33,765 nt of DNA from WQUF01 sp031549885 (GCA_031549885.1 JAVBPD010000116.1:1-33765); one strand, 5' to 3'. Positions 1 to 8,815 are shown, counted from the first letter of the stretch. Made by a program: numbers and translations. The notes: generated from the letters alone by a model not told the origin.

Positions 1-199
1 GTGTGTAAGTCCAGTTTAAGACTATAAACTAAACTGTATGGCTTGATAAAAGAGCCATAGCCTAAGCTGCTATATGCACTGGCTTAGGAAGGGCAATGGC
101 ATGCCCTTAAGCTTTGGGGAACTACTCCTAACAGAAATGGACTTGGAGACTACCACCAAAGAATCCCATGTCTTCAGGCGCAGGCGTGGGAGTGTCAAC
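1..199 (+). mobile_element. Right end of an IS200/IS605-family (TnpB-type) transposon
   Basis: The segment has the typical layout of the 3' end of an IS605-type element: a chain of GC-rich hairpins that ends in a short stem (CCCATG at 165-170, CGTGGG at 185-190) followed by GTGTCAAC at 192-199. I recognise the GAATCCCATG...GCGTGGGAGTGTCAA pattern from tnpB element right ends. Beyond 199 the sequence turns into host coding sequence (a DUF4143-type ATPase on the minus strand), which fixes the junction at about 196-200. The transposase and tnpB body lie to the left of the window; I cannot identify a convincing tnpB C-terminus in the first bases. The loop of the terminal hairpin carries a tandem CAGGCG duplication (175-186), which may be a copy-specific expansion. 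Confidence 0.75.
1..199 (+). ncRNA. Omega-RNA-like scaffold of a TnpB element (5' end outside window)
   Basis: In TnpB elements the guide RNA covers the tnpB 3' end and the right end, and its guide is the host sequence just beyond the element. Here the predicted hairpins are CCTAAGC (61-67) with GCTTAGG (82-88), AGGGCA (90-95) with TGCCCT (102-107), and the terminal CCCATG/CGTGGG stem. The guide would then begin at about 200 and read host DNA from the interrupted ATPase gene. The structure is seen in the sequence; RNA production and TnpB association are inferred from the family. Confidence 0.6.
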
Positions 200-289
200 A
201 ACTTGCCTTGGACCTGTTATTAAAATTGCAGGAAACTCAGCAGCAAGCCTATTAAATGTGCCTTCTAAGGCTCTTGTAATATATTTCAT
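200..289 (-). pseudogene. N-terminal remnant of a DUF4143-type AAA ATPase, cut by the IS element
   Basis: Reading the minus strand from the ATG at 289-287 gives 30 codons starting MKYITRALEG and ending AILITGPRQV. This matches the N-terminus of the large family of predicted ATP-binding proteins with an N-terminal AAA domain and DUF4143, in which GPRQVGKTT is the Walker A loop. The match stops exactly after GPRQV, where the IS605-type right end starts; the frame then runs 24 codons into the element and ends at a TAG. The GKTT part of the P-loop is therefore lost from this piece and should lie on the other side of the transposon, left of the window. An AAGG sequence about 7 nt before the ATG can serve as ribosome binding site. 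The remnant cannot bind ATP. Confidence 0.75.
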
Positions 290-375
290 AAACTCGCCTT
301 CTTCGTCTAAAATATATTTTATTTAAAATATAGCCGAATGAAGAATGAATTTCAATAGTATTTTTAGCACTATAA

Positions 376-405
376 TTGATTAATTGTAAATTTATCTGGT
401 AAAAT
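376..405 (+). promoter_or_regulatory. Predicted sigma-A promoter of the aldose epimerase gene
   Basis: TTGATT at 376-381 and TAAAAT at 400-405 are separated by 18 bp. The ribosome binding site AAGGAG lies at 426-431, 8 nt before the ATG at 440. The rest of the 290-439 spacer is AT-rich with no gene seen. Confidence 0.5.
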
Positions 406-439
406 TATTTTATATAAATTTTCTAAAGGAGAAAATCTT

Positions 440-1477
440 ATGGCTATTACTAAAAAATATTTAGGTACTATAGATGAAAAAGATATTTATGAATTTACCT
501 TAAAGAACAAAAACAATGTAGAGGTAAGTTGCTTAAACTATGGCGGTATAATAACAAAAATTTTAACTGCTGACAAAAATGGGAATTTTGAAAATATTGT
601 TTTAAATTTTGACGATTTTAAGGACTATAAAAAAAATGAACCTTATTTAGGTGCGATTATAGGAAGAGTTGGCGGAAGGATTAAAAATGCAGAGTTTTCT
701 ATTGATGGAGAAAAATTTGTTTTAGATAAAAACAATGGAAATAATTGCCTTCATGGAGGATTTAAAGGTTTTAATCAATATATATGGGATGTTTGTGAAA
801 ATGGTGAATCATCATTAAAATTAACTTGTTTAAGTTGCGATTGTACAGGTGGTTTTCCTGGAAATCTCAATATGGAAGTAGTTTATACCCTTAACGATGA
901 AGATGAATTTATAATAAATTATAAAGGTAAATCTGATAAAAAAACCATATTAAACCCCACTAATCACACATATTTTAATTTAAGCGGAAACGCTAAAAAA
1001 ACTATTCATGATCATATTTTAAAAATATGCGCTGATAAATTTATAGAAATTGACGAAGAATTAATGCCAACTGGTAAACTTATTGATGTAAAAGGAACTT
1101 TGTTTGATTTTAATGAATTTAGAAATATTTCAGAAGGATTTAATTCAGACAATGTTCAAAATAAAATTGCAACTTCTGGTTATGATCATGGCTTTATTTT
1201 AAGCAAAAATTTTGATAATGAAATCTTAGCTTATGATAAATTAAGCGGTAGAGGTCTTATTGTTGAAACTGATGCACCATGTGTTGTTGTATACACATCT
1301 AATTCAATGGGAAATAATTTTAAAGTAAATGGTAGAAATAGCGAAAAATATTTAGGTCTATGCCTTGAAACTCAGATAGAGCCTGATGCTATAAATATTG
1401 AAAACTTCTCAAATTGTATAATTGATAAAGATGAAGAGTTTTCATCAACTACAAAGTATAAATTTATACTAAAGTAG
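440..1477 (+). CDS. galM: Aldose 1-epimerase (mutarotase)
   Basis: 345 residues, the usual length for GalM. The enzyme interconverts alpha and beta anomers of sugars such as galactose and glucose in the cytoplasm. Visible family motifs: Arg80 in the GRVGGRI stretch, NCLHGG with His105, NPTNHTYFNL with the second conserved His (176), YDHGFIL near 248-254, and Glu310 in CLETQ, which corresponds to the catalytic base of characterised GalM proteins. His105, His176 and Glu310 are all present, so the protein should be active. It stands alone: own promoter, good ribosome binding site (AAGGAG), and a strong hairpin terminator starting at its stop codon. No galactose operon genes are adjacent, so its substrate in this organism is not defined by context. 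Confidence 0.93.
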   Translation: MAITKKYLGTIDEKDIYEFTLKNKNNVEVSCLNYGGIITKILTADKNGNFENIVLNFDDFKDYKKNEPYLGAIIGRVGGRIKNAEFSIDGEKFVLDKNNGNNCLHGGFKGFNQYIWDVCENGESSLKLTCLSCDCTGGFPGNLNMEVVYTLNDEDEFIINYKGKSDKKTILNPTNHTYFNLSGNAKKTIHDHILKICADKFIEIDEELMPTGKLIDVKGTLFDFNEFRNISEGFNSDNVQNKIATSGYDHGFILSKNFDNEILAYDKLSGRGLIVETDAPCVVVYTSNSMGNNFKVNGRNSEKYLGLCLETQIEPDAINIENFSNCIIDKDEEFSSTTKYKFILK

Positions 1478-1510
1478 AATACTGCTTTGCAGTATTCTAC
1501 TATTTTCTAT
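1474..1510. terminator. Rho-independent terminator between converging genes
   Basis: Perfect 12-bp stem: GTAGAATACTGC (1474-1485), loop TTT, GCAGTATTCTAC (1489-1500), followed by TATTTTCTAT. It overlaps the galM stop codon and lies 7 bp beyond the end of the minus-strand operon, so it probably serves both directions, more strongly galM. Confidence 0.85.
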
Positions 1511-2559
1511 AATAATCCAACCTCCAAAGCAATTTCACCCTTTAAATTAAAATCCTTTTCCCCGTAAAATCGTACTCTATACAGTTTGCTCTCATATTTA
1601 ATTGTTTTAACATTTTTAAATATTTCATTATATTTATTGTTTTCATGGAAACCTGCCATAAAGAAATCATATGATTTTAATTTCATGGTTATAGCAGAAA
1701 GAAGGTTTTTAGCATGTAAAACATTATTCTCTAAAGAGCATAAAAGCCCAACAGTCCCATAATTTGCAAATGCATTTACCTTAGGCAAAGGAGGATATCC
1801 AAGTAATTCTATAGGAAATTTTGAAAGAAATTTATATATTCCATCATAGCCTGCAATTACATATTGTTTAAATTCAATTTGGCTAAAAACAGCGCATGCA
1901 GCAAGTATTTCCCCATGCTTGCTCTCAATATAATAAAAATCCTCATCCCTTATTCCCTTTAAAAAAGGAGAAACTGGGGACAAATTATAATTTTTTAAAT
2001 TATTTTTATAAAATTTTAAAAGCTTTTCACTCATTCCATTCTTCATATCAATTTTAAGTTTTTCAATTTTTTTAAAGTTATAAACTGTATAATGTCCTAA
2101 AAAATCATAGCTAGGCATATTCTTTCGCTTTTTCTCAAGAAGCTTTTGAGCTTTTATGTTCTCTTTTAATATGGTTGTATAATAAAAATCTACCTTTGAT
2201 TTTGTATTTTCATGAAGAAAATCATAAATTTGAGGAATGCAAAACATTTTCTTTTGATAGCTTGGAATAATTTTTAATGAAGATAAATAACCTACATTTA
2301 AAATTTTTCCTTCAATAAATTCTCTTCTTATAATACAAGCTCCCATGCCTACAGGGCAATTCTCATTAGATTTATCCCTTAGCATAATTACAAAGGCCTC
2401 ATCTCCTTCTTCCTCTAAAGAAAGAAATGGGTTTTCACCTCTTAAATATTGAATTTTAATTTTTCCTTCAAAATCATGGCTTTTAAATATCTCATTTAAA
2501 ATATGCCCATTTTTTTCATCTACAATTTCTAAAACATATTTATTACTTAGGAAGTTCAT
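1507..2559 (-). CDS. Tandem GNAT-like acyltransferase, last gene of the radical SAM operon
   Basis: 350 residues. The first half (about 50-165) has the look of a GNAT acyltransferase: a strand pair ending VGMGACII, then LSSLKIIPSYQKKM, then a helix and ENIKAQKLLEKK, which resembles the acyl-CoA binding region and the C-terminal helix of GNAT folds. The second half (about 200-345) looks like a second, more diverged copy (FYYIESKHGEILAACAVF, later FFMAGFHENNKYNEIFK). There is no signal peptide. The gene overlaps the upstream radical SAM gene by 17 nt and its ribosome binding site (AGGAGAG) sits inside that gene, so translation is likely coupled. The acyl donor and acceptor are unknown; an acyltransferase role in the same pathway as its neighbours is an inference from the operon. 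Confidence 0.6.
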   Translation of the reverse strand: MNFLSNKYVLEIVDEKNGHILNEIFKSHDFEGKIKIQYLRGENPFLSLEEEGDEAFVIMLRDKSNENCPVGMGACIIRREFIEGKILNVGYLSSLKIIPSYQKKMFCIPQIYDFLHENTKSKVDFYYTTILKENIKAQKLLEKKRKNMPSYDFLGHYTVYNFKKIEKLKIDMKNGMSEKLLKFYKNNLKNYNLSPVSPFLKGIRDEDFYYIESKHGEILAACAVFSQIEFKQYVIAGYDGIYKFLSKFPIELLGYPPLPKVNAFANYGTVGLLCSLENNVLHAKNLLSAITMKLKSYDFFMAGFHENNKYNEIFKNVKTIKYESKLYRVRFYGEKDFNLKGEIALEVGLL

Positions 2560-3874
2560 CTAAATTCTCTCCTATTGGTACATTCATTTTTAAGTCTACT
2601 TCTTCGCCAATCCTTAAATTCATGGCCCAAAACAAGCTCCACATAAGTGGGCTTGACCGTTTCATTGACGATATTCCTCTTTTTAAAACCACAGGAATGC
2701 TTGAAAATTCCTTCCTTGCCATTCTGCACAAATTGCTCATTTTCTCAGGGGACATGGATTTTGGTAAAAATGAAAGCTCCCCATAATTATAACCTTCTTC
2801 AAGCCACCATTTATCGTAAAGGAGCCTTTTTTCTTTTAAGAGTCTTTCGTATAATTTAGTTCCTGGAAAGGGCAAAAGATGATTAAAAGCTGCAGTGTAA
2901 AATTTATGCTTTTTTGCAAATTCTAAAGCATCGTTAATAGTTCTTTCATCATCAAAATCATAACCAAAAACAAATGTAGCATATATTCCTATTCCTTCAT
3001 TATGTATTATATTTACTAATTCATCTCTTTTTGATAAAACAAGGTTTACCTTTTTACCCATTTGCATTAAATTATCCTCATTAAGGCTTTCAAACCCTAT
3101 AAGCATAAGCTCACATCCGCTTTTTTTCATAGCGCATAAAAGTTCTTTATCCTTTGCCATGTTAATGGTTCCCTGACCTGCCCATTTTATTTTTAAACTT
3201 TCCATAGCTTTAAAAAGCGAAATTGCATGCTCTCTATTTGCAACAAGATTATCATCTACAAGAAAAAAATACTTATTATTTTCTCTTTTAATATTTTCTA
3301 TTATATTCTCTAGATTTCTAGGATAATATCTGCAGTTATAATAACTAGAAATGGCACAGAATTCACATTTATGATTGCATCCTCTTCCTGTTTCAACTAA
3401 AGAAACTTTTAAATATTTTTTATCTTTACAAATGGATTTATCTGGAAAGTTATTTTTATAAATAGTCGTACCTCTATATATGGTTTTTAGTTTCCCATTT
3501 TTAAAATCCTCTAAAACTTCTTCCCAAACACTTTCTGCATTTCCTACAATTGCTGAATCTGCATAATTTAAAGCTTCCTCTTCTAAAAGTGTTACATGAT
3601 ATCCGCCAAGGACTACTTTAACTCCTCTTTTTTTAAATTCCTTAGCAATAAAATAGCTTCTCTTTGCAGTATATGTTTCTACAGTTATTGCCACAAGGTC
3701 TGTTTTCACGTTGTAATCAATTAATTCAATTCTATCATCAAAAAATTTAGTCTCTATAGATTTAGGAGTTAAAGATTTTAAAACTGCAATTGTTAAAGGT
3801 TCCATTTTCCAAGTTCCAATGTATTTTTGACCGTGTTTTTTCCCTATAGCAGGTAATATAAACGTTACAATCAT
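2543..3874 (-). CDS. B12-binding-domain radical SAM protein (copy 1)
   Basis: 443 residues. An N-terminal Rossmann-type B12-binding domain (about 1-130) shows DDRIELID, TDLVAITVETYTAKRS and VVLGGYHVTLLEEEA; the loop is GGxH and the classical DxHxxG base-off motif is absent, as in BchE-like proteins. The radical SAM core follows, with GRGCNHKCEFC giving Cys166, Cys170 and Cys173 for the [4Fe-4S] cluster, then FLVDDN and IGFESLNEDNL. The C-terminal part carries the family signature WWLEEGYNYGE. This class typically methylates unactivated carbons or does other radical chemistry on lipids, tetrapyrroles or natural products; the substrate here is unknown. It is a close paralogue of the copies at 7447 and 8816. 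AGGAGG stands 5 nt before the ATG. The next gene downstream overlaps it by 17 nt. Confidence 0.88.
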   Translation of the reverse strand: MIVTFILPAIGKKHGQKYIGTWKMEPLTIAVLKSLTPKSIETKFFDDRIELIDYNVKTDLVAITVETYTAKRSYFIAKEFKKRGVKVVLGGYHVTLLEEEALNYADSAIVGNAESVWEEVLEDFKNGKLKTIYRGTTIYKNNFPDKSICKDKKYLKVSLVETGRGCNHKCEFCAISSYYNCRYYPRNLENIIENIKRENNKYFFLVDDNLVANREHAISLFKAMESLKIKWAGQGTINMAKDKELLCAMKKSGCELMLIGFESLNEDNLMQMGKKVNLVLSKRDELVNIIHNEGIGIYATFVFGYDFDDERTINDALEFAKKHKFYTAAFNHLLPFPGTKLYERLLKEKRLLYDKWWLEEGYNYGELSFLPKSMSPEKMSNLCRMARKEFSSIPVVLKRGISSMKRSSPLMWSLFWAMNLRIGEEVDLKMNVPIGENLDELPK

Positions 3875-3883
3875 ACGCCCTCC

Positions 3884-5209
3884 TTAAGTTATATCAGAGT
3901 TGTCACACATTACTTCTCTTGTAAATTTATCAAATTTATCTGCATACCCCTTATAACCATAATTTGCTAAAAAAGAAAGCCAAGGTGCATTTGTAAAAGG
4001 TGCCAATCTTTTAAATAGATTTTTAAATTTATATGTCTCTATCCATGCCCATTTAATGCCATTTTCGAGCTCTTCCTTAGTCATAAGTTTTGGTCCAAAT
4101 ACACAGTGTTCAACGTCATACATGGCCCAATTGTTTTCAAAAATTCTATCTTCATGTTTTAAATTATTGTAATAAATTGTTTTAGGAAAAGGGGTCAATA
4201 TAGAATATCTAGGCAAATCTATTTTGCATTCAATAACCATTTCAACAGTTCTTTCAAAAACTGTTTTATCCTCATCATCTGAGCCAAAAGCAAAGCATCC
4301 TTGTACTAAAATGCCATTATGGTGAAGTTTTTTCATAAGCTCTGAATAACTATATACCTTATTAACTCCTTTATTTATATACTCTTGTGAGTTTTGTGAT
4401 ATGGATTCAAATCCAATTAATAACCCTTTGCAACCGCTTTTTTGAAAGATATTTACTATTTCATCATCTATTCCAACCTGTGAAGTTGCAAGACCAAGCC
4501 AATATTTTTTAAGAGGTATCATAGCAGTAAATAATTCAATTGCGTATTTTCTATCAGCAATTAAATTAACATCTGGAAATAAAACTATTTTTGAATTTAA
4601 GCTTTCAATTTCTGCTATAACTTCTTTAACTGGCCTTTTATATATTGTTCTTCCAAATGCAGCAGGGTATGCACAAAATGTACATGGAAGAGAACAACCC
4701 CTTACAGCTTCCACTGAATTCATAGTTATGTAACGCTTTTTATTAAGAAGCTCTCTTCTTGGAATGGGCCTATTTTCAATTGTATAATCGCTTCGTTGAA
4801 TGTATAATCTTTTTAAATCTTTATTTTTAAAATCCTTTAAAAGCCTTGGAAATGTTTCTTCAGCAAACCCAACTACAACAGAATCTGCATGTAATGATGC
4901 TTCTTCCTGCATTAATGTAGGATGTACTCCCCCCATTATCACAGTTATACCTCTTTTTCTAAAATAATCAGAATATGCATAGCACCTTGAAGATGTTCCA
5001 GTAATGCAAGTTATGCCAATTATATCTGCATTAATATCAAGTGGTATTTCACCTGCTGATTCATCATATATAACTACTTCTGCTTCAATTTCAGGAGGAA
5101 TTAATGCTGCAAGGGTGGTTAAGGTCAAGGGAGCATAGTGAAGGCTATGACCAAAACTTCCATTGTATCTATGCATAGCTCCAGCAGGTGCAAGGAGTGC
5201 TATTCTCAT
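3884..5209 (-). CDS. B12-binding-domain radical SAM protein (copy 2, divergent)
   Basis: 441 residues with the same two-domain plan: B12-binding-like domain (about 1-130; ADIIGITCITGTSS, VIMGGVHPTLMQEEA, DSVVVGFAEE) and a radical SAM core with VRGCSLPCTFC giving Cys172, Cys176 and Cys179, then FPDVNLIAD and IGFESISQNSQEY. It differs from the other three copies: the FVDDN strand reads FPDVN, the TVETxTAKRS segment is TCITGTSSRC, and the C-terminal WWL signature is replaced by NWAMYDVEHCVFGP. It therefore probably handles a different substrate or step. Its ATG overlaps the stop of the GH3 gene (ATGA), so the two are translationally coupled, and the pairing suggests linked steps. Substrate unknown. 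Confidence 0.87.
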   Translation of the reverse strand: MRIALLAPAGAMHRYNGSFGHSLHYAPLTLTTLAALIPPEIEAEVVIYDESAGEIPLDINADIIGITCITGTSSRCYAYSDYFRKRGITVIMGGVHPTLMQEEASLHADSVVVGFAEETFPRLLKDFKNKDLKRLYIQRSDYTIENRPIPRRELLNKKRYITMNSVEAVRGCSLPCTFCAYPAAFGRTIYKRPVKEVIAEIESLNSKIVLFPDVNLIADRKYAIELFTAMIPLKKYWLGLATSQVGIDDEIVNIFQKSGCKGLLIGFESISQNSQEYINKGVNKVYSYSELMKKLHHNGILVQGCFAFGSDDEDKTVFERTVEMVIECKIDLPRYSILTPFPKTIYYNNLKHEDRIFENNWAMYDVEHCVFGPKLMTKEELENGIKWAWIETYKFKNLFKRLAPFTNAPWLSFLANYGYKGYADKFDKFTREVMCDNSDIT

Positions 5210-6765
5210 AAAATCATCCTTTCTAAATTTAAGTAATATCCTTTAAATACTTTATCGAAACCTTCATTTAAACTTAGAAGTGCAGGTTTTATATCCCCTA
5301 TTCTCATATCTTTTTTCATATAATATTCTGTATATTCTTTTTCAGGATTGCCATTTAAAATGAAAATTCTTATTTCTTTAAGTTGACCGAGCTTTCTACA
5401 GTAATCATAGTGAAAATTTTCTCGCAAAGCTTTATCTAAATTTAAAAATTTTCCCTTTTGTATTTCTCCTTTAATATAAAGCACATATCTATCCTTTTCT
5501 GGAGCTACCATTAAAAATTCTCCCTCAATACCTAAATTAAGCATTGCATTTCTTACAAAGCCTTCATTTAGCTTTTCCCCAAATAAATCTGACACTCTGC
5601 CATTTCTCCTCATAAACTCAATAAGAGGAATATTCTCATAAAATCCACTAACCATTACAATATCTCCAGTTTTATATCTGTAAAAGCCTCCAGAAGTTGT
5701 AACTATAATTTCATATTCCTTTTCACTTATAATCTCATGGCTTAAATATATTTTATTGTCTTTGAGGGATAAAAATTCAAAAAAATGAGAATTTATGCTA
5801 AGCCTTGCACCTTTTTCATTTATAAAAGGAAATGATGCAAAAAATTCTGTTGCAATTAATCCCTTTGGTTCTATTGTCACATTTTTAAATAACTTAACTA
5901 ATTTATATAAGTAATGTTTGGAAGACCCATGGCACCAGGAGCTTATAACTTTTAATTTAGGCCATACTCTTTCGTATTCTTTATTAATCAAAGCATTTTC
6001 AATGTTATGTTTCCTTTTTTTAGGTAAATTTTTTAGAAGTTTTTCCTTATTTTCATAAATATAATCCAATAAAATTATTAAATACGTTGGGCTCCAAACA
6101 GAAATAAACCTTAAGTTTTTGCACTTTAGCAATTCAATAGAGGTTTTAAAATAAAAATCTTCAATGCTTTTTTCCTTTGAAATTTCACTTTTAACTGCAA
6201 ATATCCTTTCAATTAAGTATTTTTCAAACTTTCCAAAATAATCGCTGTCGTTTTCAAATCCAATAGGAATACCGCCTTCTGTAAATTCTCTTTTCGTTGC
6301 AATAGGCGTTATGGACCAATAGCTTTTCCCCCATTTAATTTCAGGATAACTAGTGTAAAGATTATAGATCCAAGGCCTAATGCCCTTTTGAAATTCATCC
6401 TTTAAACCTTTAGTGTAAGGAATTAATTTTTTGGCAAAAGTTGATCCACTAGTTAACTCTAAAAGAAGCACATCTTCTTGTGTAAGTATGCCTCCCTCAC
6501 CTTTTTTAATATTTTCAATATAAGGTATATAGTCTTCATAATCTGTTAATGGAACGTCATTCTTAAAATCATCATATGAATTTATATTTTTAAAATTAAA
6601 TTTTTTTCCATAAACAGTATTTTTGTTATTTTGAATTATACTTTTAAGTTTATTTAATTGAGCCTTCTCTAAATCCTTTGTTTTTATAAATTCCTTATAT
6701 TCCTTTTTGTATAATTTTAAACAAATAGAATTTATAATAAAGCAAACTAAACTATATGTACCCAT
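5206..6765 (-). CDS. GH3-like acyl-adenylate-forming amide synthetase
   Basis: 519 residues, within the usual size of GH3 proteins (about 500-600). GH3 enzymes adenylate a carboxylic acid with ATP and join it to an amine, often an amino acid. Visible motifs: N-terminal helices and KNTVYGKKFNF, DVPLTDYEDYIPYI, the phosphate-binding loop ELTSGSTFAKK (103-113), IATEFFASFPF (304-314), the FYRYKTGDIV motif (361-370) and GRVSDLFGEKL (389-399). The order is that of GH3. There is no carrier-protein domain. Its start lies in a TAATG overlap with the previous stop and no Shine-Dalgarno sequence is evident, so it is probably translated by re-initiation. In this operon it is the obvious enzyme for activating a carboxylate; acid and amine partners are unknown. 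Confidence 0.85.
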   Translation of the reverse strand: MGTYSLVCFIINSICLKLYKKEYKEFIKTKDLEKAQLNKLKSIIQNNKNTVYGKKFNFKNINSYDDFKNDVPLTDYEDYIPYIENIKKGEGGILTQEDVLLLELTSGSTFAKKLIPYTKGLKDEFQKGIRPWIYNLYTSYPEIKWGKSYWSITPIATKREFTEGGIPIGFENDSDYFGKFEKYLIERIFAVKSEISKEKSIEDFYFKTSIELLKCKNLRFISVWSPTYLIILLDYIYENKEKLLKNLPKKRKHNIENALINKEYERVWPKLKVISSWCHGSSKHYLYKLVKLFKNVTIEPKGLIATEFFASFPFINEKGARLSINSHFFEFLSLKDNKIYLSHEIISEKEYEIIVTTSGGFYRYKTGDIVMVSGFYENIPLIEFMRRNGRVSDLFGEKLNEGFVRNAMLNLGIEGEFLMVAPEKDRYVLYIKGEIQKGKFLNLDKALRENFHYDYCRKLGQLKEIRIFILNGNPEKEYTEYYMKKDMRIGDIKPALLSLNEGFDKVFKGYYLNLERMIL

Positions 6766-7466
6766 TAAAAAAGAAGCCTCTGAGCTAGTGAATGAAGGTT
6801 ATCTTTTCTTAAACTAGTTACGCATACAAGGTCATTTCCATTAACATATCCAGGATTTTTACTTTTAAAAAAAGCTATGTTCTTATCTTTTTCTTGCTTT
6901 TTGGTTATATCTGCCACACCTTCCTTTAATTTATCTTTATTTGTTTTATATTCTATTATTCCAGTTTTTTCATTAAATTCATCTAAATAAGCATATTTTC
7001 CAAAGCCATTTATTATTTCCAAAATATCCCTTGGTGTATCCTCTTTATAATTTGGATAAAATTCTTTAAAAAATGTAGTTAATATCTTATAAGTTTTATA
7101 CCCTTTAGAGATTAAAAACCAATAAAATTCAGAAAACTTAGTTCCATACTCAAAAAAATATTGAGAAAAAACCTTGTATAACTCTAAACTTCCCCAGTAA
7201 TCCTTATGAATTATTGTATCACCAGAAAAAACCCCATGAATTTTCATTCCATTAACTGGTATATGCATAATCTTTTGAGTGGAAAATCCTTGTATATAAC
7301 TTTTCTCATCTAATAAAATTATACAAAAATCTTTATTCGTTAAATCCTTTTTAAAAATTGAAAAATTCATATTTTCATAAAATGTATCCATTAAATTAAA
7401 CATATCTAAAATATTATCATTTGAAAGCTCATCTATTTTTACTAATTTACCCTTTATCTTTTCCAT
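6765..7466 (-). CDS. GNAT-like protein of the radical SAM operon
   Basis: 233 residues, no signal peptide or membrane segment. The pattern of strands and helices (FCIILLDEKSYIQGFSTQKIM, GVFSGDTIIHKDYWG, then YKVFSQYFFEYG) suggests a GNAT-type acyltransferase; the HKDYWG segment stands where the acyl-CoA-binding turn of GNAT proteins is found. The C-terminal third is Lys/Asp-rich and not recognisable. The gene overlaps the upstream radical SAM gene by 20 nt, with AGGAGAG inside that gene, and overlaps the GH3 start by one base. It may be an acyltransferase for the same product as the GH3 enzyme, but the fold call is by eye and only moderate. Confidence 0.5.
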   Translation of the reverse strand: MEKIKGKLVKIDELSNDNILDMFNLMDTFYENMNFSIFKKDLTNKDFCIILLDEKSYIQGFSTQKIMHIPVNGMKIHGVFSGDTIIHKDYWGSLELYKVFSQYFFEYGTKFSEFYWFLISKGYKTYKILTTFFKEFYPNYKEDTPRDILEIINGFGKYAYLDEFNEKTGIIEYKTNKDKLKEGVADITKKQEKDKNIAFFKSKNPGYVNGNDLVCVTSLRKDNLHSLAQRLLF

Positions 7467-8805
7467 AGAACTCTCCTAAACCAAATTTCATGCTTTGCTT
7501 TTTAAAAACTTCTTTTCTAAAAAGAGGATTATAAACTAAATAAGTAAAAAATCTATAAGGGCTTCTCATATTAGTTTTAAAATCTAAAGCTCTTATAAAA
7601 ATGGACCAAAATGAATTAAACCTCTTACGACAATAAAATGAGGTTTTAGTTAAATCATCTGGCAACATGTTTTTAGGAATTATTGATGAGTGGTTAAATC
7701 TATATTCCTCATGCAGCCACCATTTGCCCTCATATAAAAGGCGATTTTCTTCTTCTAATCTTTTATAAAACATAGTACTAGGATAAGGCATTAAAATATT
7801 AAAAGCTGCAAAGCAAAATTTATTTTTAATAGCAAATTCACAGGTTTTTTTAATACTTAAAACAGTATCATAATCGTGGCCAACCGTAAAAGCTGCCCAA
7901 GTTTGAAGGCCCCATTTTCTAAGCGATTTTATTTCATCTTTATAATAATTAGATGCTTTTTTAAAGTTTGCTCTCTTGTTCATGATCTTTAAATTTTCTT
8001 CATTAATAGATTCAAATCCAATAACAAGTCCTAAACATCCGCTCTTTACCATAAGATCCATTAACTCATCATCTTCAAGCATATTTATGCTTCCTTGGCT
8101 TACCCATTTTATTTTAAGAGGAATTAAGGCTTTAAATAATTCTTTAGCTTTTTTAAAATCTGCCACAATATTGTCATCTACAAAAAATAAAAGCTTTCTC
8201 TTTTGAGATTTTATTTCTAAAACTACATCTTCCACCTTTCTGCAATAGTGCTTGCTTTTAAAATAAAAAGAGGATGCGCAAAAATCACAGGAAAACTTGC
8301 AACCTCTTGAAAATTGCAAAAGAGTAATTGGCAAATACCCTTTATTTTCAAAAATATCTCTTCTTGTAATTATTCCATCCTGTGGAATAGCTATTTCTTT
8401 AGCCTCATAAAGAGGTTTTAAATTTCCATTTTTAACATCACAAATTAAATCACAAAAAACCCCTTCAGCATCTCCAACTACAACTGCATCAGCATGTTCC
8501 ATAACTTCCTCTTTAATGAGCGTTGCATGAATTCCTCCCATTACCACTAAAATATTGCGTTTTCGAAATTCTTCTGATATTTCATAGCTTCTCCTTGCTG
8601 TAAAAGTCTCAACAGTAATAGCTACTAAATCTGTAGGTTCATCGTAGGGTATTTCTTCAATTCTATCATCATATAAAACAACCTCTACATCTTTAGGAAC
8701 AAGGCTTGCGAGAATGCCAAGCTGAAGTGGTTCCATAGGCCCTTCATCTACATATAAGCTATGTTCCATTCTACCAATATTAGGTTTTATTAAAGTCAAC
8801 TTCAT
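7447..8805 (-). CDS. B12-binding-domain radical SAM protein (copy 3)
   Basis: 452 residues. The B12-binding-like domain (about 1-130) has DDRIEEIPYDEPTDL, VAITVETFTARRSYE, MGGIHATLIKEE and ADAVVVGDAE. The radical SAM core has FSRGCKFSCDFC with Cys169, Cys173 and Cys176, followed by FFVDDNIVAD and IGFESINEENLKIMNKRAN. The C-terminal region has GKWWLHEEYRFNHS, the signature shared with copies 1 and 4. No DxHxxG cobalamin-ligand motif is present; the loop is GGIHAT. The start is the ATG at 8805 with GAGGTG about 9 nt upstream. The gene follows copy 4 by 10 nt and overlaps the GNAT-like gene by 20 nt. High similarity to copies 1 and 4 points to duplication within the operon. Substrate unknown. 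Confidence 0.88.
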   Translation of the reverse strand: MKLTLIKPNIGRMEHSLYVDEGPMEPLQLGILASLVPKDVEVVLYDDRIEEIPYDEPTDLVAITVETFTARRSYEISEEFRKRNILVVMGGIHATLIKEEVMEHADAVVVGDAEGVFCDLICDVKNGNLKPLYEAKEIAIPQDGIITRRDIFENKGYLPITLLQFSRGCKFSCDFCASSFYFKSKHYCRKVEDVVLEIKSQKRKLLFFVDDNIVADFKKAKELFKALIPLKIKWVSQGSINMLEDDELMDLMVKSGCLGLVIGFESINEENLKIMNKRANFKKASNYYKDEIKSLRKWGLQTWAAFTVGHDYDTVLSIKKTCEFAIKNKFCFAAFNILMPYPSTMFYKRLEEENRLLYEGKWWLHEEYRFNHSSIIPKNMLPDDLTKTSFYCRKRFNSFWSIFIRALDFKTNMRSPYRFFTYLVYNPLFRKEVFKKQSMKFGLGEFYGKDKG

Positions 8806-8815
8806 TTAAAACACC

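Noticed and set aside
1..199. Hairpin-rich first 200 bases considered as tmRNA or 6S RNA
   Set aside because: No tag reading frame or tRNA-like CCA end, and the sequence runs directly into a disrupted coding region at about 199, which fits an IS605 right end better.
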